This document shows positions 56,408-64,000 of a stretch of 64,000 nucleotides of DNA, one piece after another (within the stretch, counting starts at the first letter, position 1; each line of letters begins with the position of its first letter). The translations under genes were made by a program, and so were the position numbers. The notes below the pieces were generated by a model. It was given only the letters and a program-made list of their open reading frames with translations, searched no databases and had not been told where the DNA came from. The DNA is from an uncultured Ruegeria sp. (GTDB lineage: Bacteria > Pseudomonadota > Alphaproteobacteria > Rhodobacterales > Rhodobacteraceae), in the NCBI RefSeq assembly GCF_947504215.1, contig NZ_CANNGO010000006.1, forward strand, positions 124,001-188,000. The letters run 5' to 3'.

Positions 56408-57564
56408 CAGGCGTTCATCCGTTCCAAAACGGCCCTAGCCGCCCTGAGACCCGGCGGTTCGCCTCCACGCCCCAAACGGTCCATTGTCAGATCCATGGCC
56501 TGCCTCTGAGCGTCAGGCGCGTCCGCGACTTGGTTCAGTGCCGCGGCAATCTTGTCGGGCAAGCAGTCGTCCAGTAGGCATTCGGGCACCGCGCGCGTAT
56601 CAGACACCAGATTTACCAGCGTGACGGTATCCAGCTTGACCATTCGCTCGGCCATTTTTTGTGTCAGCCAATTGAGCTTGTAGGCGATCACCATGGGTGT
56701 GTTCTGAGCCGCCAGTTCCAGCGAAACCGTGCCGGAAGCGGCCAGCGCCAGATTGGCGGCCCCAAAGGCCGCGCGTTTATAGGCGCTGGCTTGGTCGGCC
56801 CCGATGTGTCGCGGGTCCAGCACAACCGGATCTCCCGGCCAGCTTGGAACCACAGAGTTGATCAGATCGGCTGCAGCGCCAACCGTCGGCACGACAACGC
56901 GGAATTCGGGCCGGTCCGAGATGAACTGGTGCAGCGCATCCCGAAAACACTCAGACAGCCGTTCAATCTCACCCCGTCGCGATCCGGGCAACGCCAACAA
57001 GATCGGTGCGTCGCCCAATTCAAATGTCGCGCGAAACGCGGCGATTTCTTGCGGCGTCGCGACCGGTTCACTGGCGACAGGGTGACCTACAAAGTCACAT
57101 TCCATACCGGCGCGCTCCATATAGGGCGGCTCGAATGGCAGCAAAGCCAACACATGATCGATGACCTTGGCCATCTTATCCGCCCGTCCCGGCCGCCAGG
57201 CCCAAACGCTGGGCGCGACGTAGTGAACGGTGCGAATGGTACTGCTGGCTTTGACCAGTTTGGCCACCCGCAGGCTGAAATCGGGGCTGTCGATTGTAAT
57301 CAGGACATCTGGTTGTGTATCCAGAACCGCCTGTGCCGTTTCTGAAATCCGGCGTTTGAGGTGGAAGAACTTTGGCAGCACCTCAACCAACCCCATCACG
57401 CTCAGCTCGGACATAGGAAAGCGGCTGGTCAAGCCTTCAGCTTCCATCAGCGGGCCGCCGACCCCGTCGAATTCAATATCCGGCACCAGGGTTTTCAATC
57501 CCTCCATCAGTGCACCACCCAGCCGGTCGCCGGAAGGCTCACCAGCGACCAGAAAAACGCGCAT
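56407..57564 (-). CDS. lpxB: Lipid-A-disaccharide synthase
   Basis: VFLVAGEPSGDRLGGALMEGL; YVAPSVWAWRPGRADKMAK; LALPGSRRGEIERL; start ATG 57564. Confidence 0.96.
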   Translation of the reverse strand: MRVFLVAGEPSGDRLGGALMEGLKTLVPDIEFDGVGGPLMEAEGLTSRFPMSELSVMGLVEVLPKFFHLKRRISETAQAVLDTQPDVLITIDSPDFSLRVAKLVKASSTIRTVHYVAPSVWAWRPGRADKMAKVIDHVLALLPFEPPYMERAGMECDFVGHPVASEPVATPQEIAAFRATFELGDAPILLALPGSRRGEIERLSECFRDALHQFISDRPEFRVVVPTVGAAADLINSVVPSWPGDPVVLDPRHIGADQASAYKRAAFGAANLALAASGTVSLELAAQNTPMVIAYKLNWLTQKMAERMVKLDTVTLVNLVSDTRAVPECLLDDCLPDKIAAALNQVADAPDAQRQAMDLTMDRLGRGGEPPGLRAARAVLERMNA

Positions 57565-58358
57565 CAGACGGCGCGCTCGCGCACGAATAGAAACAGGCCG
57601 AGGCGATTGCACTCGGCAATCACGCGGTCCTTTTGCAGGACGATCACCCCACCTTTTTCAATGACGATACCTGACAATCCTGCCGCAACAGCGCCCGTCA
57701 CCGTCTCGGGCCCGATGGCAGGCAAATCAACCCGCCGGTCCTGACCTGGTTTTGGTCCCTTGAACAGGATGCCGCCGCCCGCGTCCGGTCGTTGCGTCAA
57801 CGATTGCAGCATCCAGGCTGTGCCGAATATGCCCTCGACTGCCAATGCCTGACCTTTTGATACCGCGCAGGCTTGGCCCACATCTGCGGAACCCATCGCG
57901 CTCAGAATACTTGCACCGCGATCCGCATCTGCCAGATCCAATTGCGAGGGTTGCGCCTCGGTCAGACTTCCGAGTGACGGCAGCAAGGTTGGGGCAATCT
58001 CATGCGCGGCTCGAACGCTCAGTCCGGCGTTCTCGAATATTCCAATCACCGCACGCAACGCGCCGTCATCGCTGGTCATGATTGCCTGCTGCAAGATAGG
58101 TACCAAGGGTATGGTCGCCGCATCAATCCGGCTTGGATCCACGGACGGACGTTGCACCGCGCCGGCCATGCAGATTTCGGTTATGCCCCTGACCTGAAGC
58201 TCGGTGATAAAACTGCCCAGATGTTCCAAAGGAAAAACAATGTCTGCAGACAGCGCATCCGGAAGAAACCCCTCCATCGCGCAAACCACCGGAGGCTCAG
58301 CAAGGGCTGCGACAATCTCACTCGGCAATGCGCCTGTTCCTGCAATCAGCGCCAGCAT
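57564..58358 (-). CDS. lpxI: UDP-2,3-diacylglucosamine pyrophosphatase LpxI
   Basis: MLALIAGTGALPSEIVAAL; position between lpxB and lpxA; LpxI (formerly DUF1009) family. Confidence 0.9.
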   Translation of the reverse strand: MLALIAGTGALPSEIVAALAEPPVVCAMEGFLPDALSADIVFPLEHLGSFITELQVRGITEICMAGAVQRPSVDPSRIDAATIPLVPILQQAIMTSDDGALRAVIGIFENAGLSVRAAHEIAPTLLPSLGSLTEAQPSQLDLADADRGASILSAMGSADVGQACAVSKGQALAVEGIFGTAWMLQSLTQRPDAGGGILFKGPKPGQDRRVDLPAIGPETVTGAVAAGLSGIVIEKGGVIVLQKDRVIAECNRLGLFLFVRERAV

Positions 58359-58362
58359 CGTT

Positions 58363-59148
58363 CTATTTGCCCGGTGTCAGGAACGAGCGATCACTGTGCC
58401 CGGTGACAAAGTCAACAATACGTTGCACGTATTCACTTTCATTGTCCGCCCCAACCCTATGGGCGCGATCCATGAACGTGCCCTCGCCTTTGCTGAGTTC
58501 ACGAAATGCACTGCGCAGCGCCGAAATGTCTTCGCGCGACACACCCTTTCGCTTGAGGCCAACAAGATTCAGCCCATCCAGCTCGCCGCGCGGGGCCTGT
58601 ACAAGCCCATATGGAATGACATCATTCGGCACCATGGTCAGCGCGCCAATAATGGCGCCACGACCAACCCGGACCCATTGATGTAGGCCCGAAATACCGC
58701 CGATGATCACATCGTCTTCGATGATGCAGTGCCCTGCGGCACCCGCATTGTTCACCATGATTACGCGGTCGCCCATCTGTACATCATGCGCCACGTGAAC
58801 CCCCGCCATCAAAAGACAATCGTCGCCGATCCGAGTAACGCCCCCGCCGCCATCTGTACCAGTGTTCACTGTGACATGCTCGCGAATGCGATTGCGTTTG
58901 CCAATCTCCAGGCGCGTGTCTTCGCCGCCGAATTTCAGGTCCTGTGGGATCTCACCAATGACCGAGAAATTGAAGATCACCGAGTCTTCGCCGACCGATG
59001 TATCTCCGGTCACAACCACATGGGATTTAAGCTCGACCCGGTCACCCAGCTTGACCCGTGCGCCCACGTAACAGAACGGACCGATCACACAATCCTGCCC
59101 GATTTTTGCGCCGTCTTCGATGATTGCGCTTGGGTGAATGCCGCTCAT
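58363..59148 (-). CDS. lpxA: UDP-N-acetylglucosamine acyltransferase LpxA
   Basis: [33 protein letters not shown]; hexapeptide repeats; start ATG 59148 overlaps fabZ stop. Confidence 0.96.
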   Translation of the reverse strand: MSGIHPSAIIEDGAKIGQDCVIGPFCYVGARVKLGDRVELKSHVVVTGDTSVGEDSVIFNFSVIGEIPQDLKFGGEDTRLEIGKRNRIREHVTVNTGTDGGGGVTRIGDDCLLMAGVHVAHDVQMGDRVIMVNNAGAAGHCIIEDDVIIGGISGLHQWVRVGRGAIIGALTMVPNDVIPYGLVQAPRGELDGLNLVGLKRKGVSREDISALRSAFRELSKGEGTFMDRAHRVGADNESEYVQRIVDFVTGHSDRSFLTPGK

Positions 59149-59618
59149 GCCGTCTTTTCCATCTCCCAATCGACATAGGCCGAAAACTCGGCTTCGGCCG
59201 CCACTTCACCGTCTACGGTCGCGCGACCGCTGAACTTGAACAGCTTGCCGCCTTTTTTGCCGCGGAGGGTTTCCACATGCATCTCAAGAACGTCCCCGGG
59301 CACCACCTTGCGGCGGAATTTGCACTTGTCGATACTCATGAAGTAGATCAGCAGTTCGGTGTCGATGACGTCCATGCCAACACCCAACATCACGCCTGCG
59401 GTCTGGGCCATTGCCTCGACAATGGTGACGCCTGGCATGATTGGTGTACCGGGAAAGTGACCCTGGAAATGGGGTTCATTCATGGTGACATTCTTGATGC
59501 CGATGGCGGATTGATAGCCGGTGATATCTACAACCTTGTCGACCAGCAAAAACGGGTAGCGATGCGGCAATATACGCTGAATCAGCTGAATGTCGGCGCT
59601 TTTGGTTTCCGTGGTCAT
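59145..59618 (-). CDS. fabZ: 3-hydroxyacyl-ACP dehydratase FabZ
   Basis: [46 protein letters not shown]; start ATG 59618. Confidence 0.95.
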   Translation of the reverse strand: MTTETKSADIQLIQRILPHRYPFLLVDKVVDITGYQSAIGIKNVTMNEPHFQGHFPGTPIMPGVTIVEAMAQTAGVMLGVGMDVIDTELLIYFMSIDKCKFRRKVVPGDVLEMHVETLRGKKGGKLFKFSGRATVDGEVAAEAEFSAYVDWEMEKTA

Positions 59619-59691
59619 AGTGCAGATGTCCCGTTCTGGATGTCTTGTTGCCCGCGTGGTTAGCAATACCAGAACCAGAGGGCAAGCAAAC

Positions 59692-60282
59692 CTATTCGCC
59701 GGTGCCGTCCTGCAGCCCGGTACCATCGCCGATTGTTGCGTCAATGCGGGCAATTGCGGCATCGGTAATGTCAGATGTATCCGAACTCAGAAAGACATTC
59801 GAACGCTCAAGGATCATCGACGCACCGGTTTCACGTAACAGGTCAATCAGAACCGGGCGCGCCAGTTGAAAAAAGCTCTGCCGGTTCTCTTCGCTACGCC
59901 TGGCCAACGTATCTAGCTTGGCCCTCTGCCCTTCGCGGTGGGACTGGACCTTTCTGTCAAAGGCTTCGGCCAATGGGCGGAATTCATCTACTTCGAGACT
60001 TGCACGCTTTTCCGTCAGGTCTTTTTCTTCTTTGCTCAACTCAGCGACGATCCGTTCGTTTTCTTCAGCCAGCAACGCGCTTTCTTGTTCGATCTCATCC
60101 ATGACCCGTTGCCCATATGCAGAATCAGAAAACAACCTGTCGCTGGAAATCGTCAACACGACCGGCTGGGGTACCCCCAGTTCAAGCTGCTGAGCAAAGG
60201 TTGGTGGAGCCAGAAGAAAGGTCAAGAAAACACACAGGGCCCGAAGCGGGCCCTGTCTTTGCGTCCAAAAGACACTCAACAT
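59692..60282 (-). CDS. skp: OmpH/Skp family periplasmic chaperone
   Basis: Signal peptide; coiled-coil [32 protein letters not shown]; between fabZ and bamA. Confidence 0.88.
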   Translation of the reverse strand: MLSVFWTQRQGPLRALCVFLTFLLAPPTFAQQLELGVPQPVVLTISSDRLFSDSAYGQRVMDEIEQESALLAEENERIVAELSKEEKDLTEKRASLEVDEFRPLAEAFDRKVQSHREGQRAKLDTLARRSEENRQSFFQLARPVLIDLLRETGASMILERSNVFLSSDTSDITDAAIARIDATIGDGTGLQDGTGE

Positions 60283-60288
60283 CGCAAA

Positions 60289-62649
60289 TCAGAACCTGGC
60301 CTGAATGGTCAGGTCAAAATTTTGTTCCTTGTCGAAGTCTTCTTTCTTTAGTGCCTTCGAGAAGTTGAAACGCAGCGGGCCGAACGGGGTATCCCACAAG
60401 ACCGAAATGCCAATGACGTGACGAATAGCACCGTCTGCACCAACAATATCGGCCCCTGCAGTGTTCACGTTGTCGATGTTGTACAGGTTGCCCACATCGT
60501 AGAACAGACCGCCCCGCAATCCCAGTTCCTCGGGCAGACCCAGAGGGAAATCCGTCTCAAAACGCGCAACCCAGTAGTAGTTGCCGCCGATGGCATCGTC
60601 CTGCCCATTGGACAAGTCGCGCGGACCCAGACCAGCAGGCTCAAACCCTCGGAACGTATTCGGTCCCAGAACGAAACGGTCAATGGTGCGGCTGAAGTCG
60701 TTGCCGCTCCAATGAAGGGCGCCAAGCTCCAATGAGGCCCGTAGGGTCACTTCTTCGCTTAGCACTTTTGTCTGGGCGATACCGCGCGCAGTGGTTTTGA
60801 CGAATTTATTATCGCCGCCAAGTCCAGCAGCATCAACTCCAACCTCGAACAAAACGCCTGCGTTTGGATTCAGGCCTCCGATGCGGCTGTCATACACATA
60901 GGACAGACCCAACGAGCTAGAGGTCCGCTTCCCCTGATCAATTTCCGAAGAAATAACCGCGCCGTTGATTTCGTCGTCCTGCTGGCTCATCTCGCTGTTT
61001 TCCCAGCCATACCGCAAACGGACCGCTGACAATTCGCCAATCGCGTAGCTAAGCTGCGGATTAAAGAATATCCGTTTGGTGTCATAGCTGGCAAAGCTCG
61101 AGTTCGTCGTAGCCAGACCCAACCCTAGATCAAAGCGCAGTTTGCGGCCCAATAGGTAAGGTTCGGTGAAGTCGATGGTATATTGCTCAGAGTCTTGGGC
61201 TGTCGAAAGTGAAACGCCAAGGTTTTGACCACGTCCAAGGAAGTTGGCTTCGTTCAGACCAATGGCCAAACCGAAACCATCCGAGGCTGAGAAGCTACCG
61301 CCAAGGCTCAGTGACCCGGTTGGTTGTTCTTCGACATCCACATCCAGGATGACCTGGCTGGGCGTTGACCCCTCACGCGGTTCGACATTGGCGGTGGAAA
61401 AGAAGCCCAGTGCGTTGATGCGTTCTGCCGCCTGACGGATTTCGCGCGGATTGAACGGGTCACCTTCGACGGTGTCGAATTGACGGCGGATCACACGGTC
61501 AAGCGTGGTCGTGTTGCCCTCAATATCGATCCGCTCGACAAAGACGCGCGGTCCTTTGGTTAGAACAAACTGAACATCCAGCGTCAGATCGCGAGGATTG
61601 CGTGTTACGCGCGGCTCGACACGCAGAAAATCGACACCTTGTTTGACACCCAAACGCTCCTGACGGGCGATCGAGTTCTCGATCAGCGTCGGCGAGTAAG
61701 TGACGCCCGGTTTGATCTTCAGCGCGTTTTGATAGTCCGCTGCGTCAACACCCGGAATTTCGCTGACAGTGCTGATCTGCCCGAACGAGAACTTCTGGCC
61801 TTCGGTGATGTTCATGACCAGGAAAAATGCGTCCCGCTCGCGGGTGAATTCAACGTTGGCACTGTTCACACGAAAATCGATATATCCGCGTGACAGATAG
61901 AAATCGCGAAGGACCTGTTTATCAAACTCAATCCGGTCGCCGATAAATGTGTCACTCCGGAAGAACGTCCTCAGGAAAGTTGCCTGCTTGGTTTCAAGAA
62001 CGCGGCGCAGGCGGCGATCAGAATAAGCGCGGTTGCCCACAAAACTAACACGCTCAACCTCAATGGTTGTGCCTTCGGCCACTTCGAAAACCAGATCCAC
62101 GCGATTGTCGCTGCGTCGGATGATGCGCGGGATAACGGTTGCCGATACGCGGCCCTGCGCCGAATAGACCTCGGCAATCAAATCGGCATCCGCTTCGGCA
62201 ACCTGGGGTGTAAACACGCGACGAGGCTGAGACGAGATGACTTCAATCAAAACGTCATCTTTTACGCGGCGGTTCCCCTCGATGCTGATCTGGTTGATCG
62301 TCGGGTATTCCTGAACTTCGATCACAAGCGTGCTGCCGCGTGGTGTCAGATCGACTGTTTCAAAAACACCACTGTCAAGCAAACGCTGATAGGCGTCGTT
62401 CAACTGTCCGGCTGTCACAGTCTGTCCGGGCTCAATACCGGTTCGCGCTATGATTGTTCCGGTTTCGATGCGGCGGTTGCCGTCAACATCAAAAGAATTG
62501 ATGGTGAAGTTCTGCGCCCGCGCCTCTTGCGGCAAAGCCAGTAAACTTGCTGCTGCAAACAGGAAAAAAAACGTTAGCGTTCGCCACAAAATCTTGTTTG
62601 TTGGCTTTTGCCCCCCGCAGGATGTTCCCGCGCCACGCCCTTTGGTCAT
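60289..62649 (-). CDS. bamA: Outer membrane protein assembly factor BamA
   Basis: POTRA repeats (INSFDVDGNRRIETGTI; ISIEGNRRVKDDVLIEVI), C-terminal barrel (VLWDTPFGPLRFNFSKALKKEDFDKEQNFDLTIQARF). Confidence 0.96.
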   Translation of the reverse strand: MTKGRGAGTSCGGQKPTNKILWRTLTFFFLFAAASLLALPQEARAQNFTINSFDVDGNRRIETGTIIARTGIEPGQTVTAGQLNDAYQRLLDSGVFETVDLTPRGSTLVIEVQEYPTINQISIEGNRRVKDDVLIEVISSQPRRVFTPQVAEADADLIAEVYSAQGRVSATVIPRIIRRSDNRVDLVFEVAEGTTIEVERVSFVGNRAYSDRRLRRVLETKQATFLRTFFRSDTFIGDRIEFDKQVLRDFYLSRGYIDFRVNSANVEFTRERDAFFLVMNITEGQKFSFGQISTVSEIPGVDAADYQNALKIKPGVTYSPTLIENSIARQERLGVKQGVDFLRVEPRVTRNPRDLTLDVQFVLTKGPRVFVERIDIEGNTTTLDRVIRRQFDTVEGDPFNPREIRQAAERINALGFFSTANVEPREGSTPSQVILDVDVEEQPTGSLSLGGSFSASDGFGLAIGLNEANFLGRGQNLGVSLSTAQDSEQYTIDFTEPYLLGRKLRFDLGLGLATTNSSFASYDTKRIFFNPQLSYAIGELSAVRLRYGWENSEMSQQDDEINGAVISSEIDQGKRTSSSLGLSYVYDSRIGGLNPNAGVLFEVGVDAAGLGGDNKFVKTTARGIAQTKVLSEEVTLRASLELGALHWSGNDFSRTIDRFVLGPNTFRGFEPAGLGPRDLSNGQDDAIGGNYYWVARFETDFPLGLPEELGLRGGLFYDVGNLYNIDNVNTAGADIVGADGAIRHVIGISVLWDTPFGPLRFNFSKALKKEDFDKEQNFDLTIQARF

Positions 62650-62777
62650 TTTTGTTCTCTACCCAGCAATTCAAGAATTTAATGCTGAGTAGCGGGAATA
62701 GTTGGTCTTGTCAAAAGGCCAAAATGCGCATCGAGTTATTGGTCAGCTCGGCATTCTATCGAGACGAGAGTGAAGAA

Positions 62778-62906
62778 TCACATCCCAGCCAGGTATGCGC
62801 CACAAACCAAAGCCAATGCAGTGACGGCGAAGCTCAAAAGCATGTCCCAGTTCAGCATGAACAGGAAACTCAGGCTCTGATAGGATTTATGCATCGTATT
62901 TGTCAT
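62778..62906 (-). CDS. 42-aa single-TM small protein between rseP and bamA (missing from ORF track)
   Basis: MTNTMHKSYQSLSFLFMLNWDMLLSFAVTALALVCGAYLAGM*; hydrophobic helix; co-directional in rseP-bamA gap. Confidence 0.5.
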   Translation of the reverse strand: MTNTMHKSYQSLSFLFMLNWDMLLSFAVTALALVCGAYLAGM

Positions 62907-62986
62907 AGTAGGCCCTCAACCAGCGGAGTTTCGATAGCCGAGGAATGCGGCAATAGTGCGGCATTTATGTGCCGCACGCGCCTCAA

Positions 62987-64000
62987 TCAGCAAAACAAGT
63001 CGTTGGTCAAAGAAAACAACATCAGGCTAAGAATCAGCGTGATGCCGACACCCATAAGCACCCGCAGCGCCTTGTCGCTGGGTGGTTTACCGGCAACGGC
63101 CTCGTACGCGTAAAACACCAAATGGCCGCCGTCCAAGGCGGGGATCGGAAACAGATTCAACAGACCGACGGCCGTCGACAACACGGCAATGAAGAAGATG
63201 AAGTTCTGTGCGCCCTGACTGGCCATTGCACCTGATGTTTCGGCGATACCAATCGGGCCGGATATGTTGCAGGTGCTGATCGCCCCTGTCACCATATGCC
63301 ATATCCCCGATAGCGACCCTTCGATGATCCTTATCGTCTGTTGTACGCCGCCCGACAGCGACTCCAACACTCCCGCAGGCTCGGTCGCAGCCTCCAGCAT
63401 CATGCCGCCTACAATCCCGATGCGCCAATGCGTTACGAACCCACCATCTGGCTGCGGCTCATCCGTCCGGCGCGGTGCAAGCGCAAACTCTAGATCAGCC
63501 CCGTCTCGCCAAACGTTCAGTAACAAAACCCGTCCGTCCGAGCCTTCGACAAATTCTTTGAGCTGCTCAAAAGCAAAGATTGGCTCTCCGTTTACAGAGG
63601 TAATCACATCCCCTTGCGCCAACTGGATATCCATGGCCGCGCTGCGGGGGGTCACTTGACGGATCAAGGGTGGGAACAACCAGGGAGCGGCGACGTCAAT
63701 CGTCTGGCCGTCGCGGATAACGGTGTACTCCAGAATGGGCTCCACTGGCAGCGAATCCGTGAAATCGCCCCATGCGCCCTCTTCGTCAAAATCCGGTGTC
63801 GGAATGCCAGCGATCGCAACGATTTCATCGCCTTCCTGTAACCCTTGCTCTGTTCCTGGCAAGGGCTGAAGACTGCCGACGGTCAACGGTTCACGCGACA
63901 CGCCCTGCGACCAGAAAATCATCCCAAACACAAGGATCGACATGACGAAGTTAAACACCGGCCCTGCTGCGACTGTCGCCGTACGGGCCCAAAGGGGCGC
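62987..64000 (-). CDS. rseP: RIP metalloprotease RseP (N-terminal part beyond window end)
   Basis: AAGPVFNFVMSILVFGMIF; two PDZ-like regions; LLNLFPIPALDGGHLVFYAYEAVAGKPPSDKAL; reading frame open to position 64000. Confidence 0.94.
   Translation of the reverse strand, partial: APLWARTATVAAGPVFNFVMSILVFGMIFWSQGVSREPLTVGSLQPLPGTEQGLQEGDEIVAIAGIPTPDFDEEGAWGDFTDSLPVEPILEYTVIRDGQTIDVAAPWLFPPLIRQVTPRSAAMDIQLAQGDVITSVNGEPIFAFEQLKEFVEGSDGRVLLLNVWRDGADLEFALAPRRTDEPQPDGGFVTHWRIGIVGGMMLEAATEPAGVLESLSGGVQQTIRIIEGSLSGIWHMVTGAISTCNISGPIGIAETSGAMASQGAQNFIFFIAVLSTAVGLLNLFPIPALDGGHLVFYAYEAVAGKPPSDKALRVLMGVGITLILSLMLFSLTNDLFC

Noticed and set aside
57564-58358. LpxI in place of LpxH as a novelty
   Set aside because: Well-known alternative in alphaproteobacteria; ordinary for this lineage.

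Overview
The window looks like a conserved chromosomal segment of a Roseobacter-group alphaproteobacterium (Rhodobacterales), judged from gene content and protein sequences. I see no CRISPR array, prophage, transposase or obvious island. Main blocks: phoR-pstSCAB-phoU-phoB; acyl-CoA/lipid metabolism genes; aroQ overlapping a LuxR-type regulator; tsf-rpsB; olsBA; chpT; proBA-obgE; rpmA-rplU; a DUF2059-like pair; tRNA-Ser(CGA); a branched-chain-type ABC transporter containing an acyl-CoA ligase gene; rpsI-rplM; trmFO, gluQRS, hisI; recG-ligA; ctrA-sciP; mnmA; and lpxB-lpxI-lpxA-fabZ-skp-bamA-rseP. The most interesting undescribed candidate is a 40-codon membrane-peptide gene missing from the ORF track (48888-49010, minus). 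It has a strong Shine-Dalgarno, a downstream hairpin plus T-tract, and an upstream GTTC-N7-GTTC motif (alphaproteobacterial LexA/SOS box type) immediately after recG. This suggests an SOS-induced small membrane protein, functionally analogous to Caulobacter SidA. Other leads: a second overlooked 42-aa membrane peptide between rseP and bamA; a LuxR regulator with substituted AHL-binding residues; a 19-nt inverted repeat covering the ligA start codon; a structured intergenic element at 44074-44151; an IscU-like protein lacking the third cysteine; Pho boxes and an intra-operon hairpin in the pst operon; and CtrA/GANTC sites at ctrA. All assignments come from reading the sequence; no database search was run.
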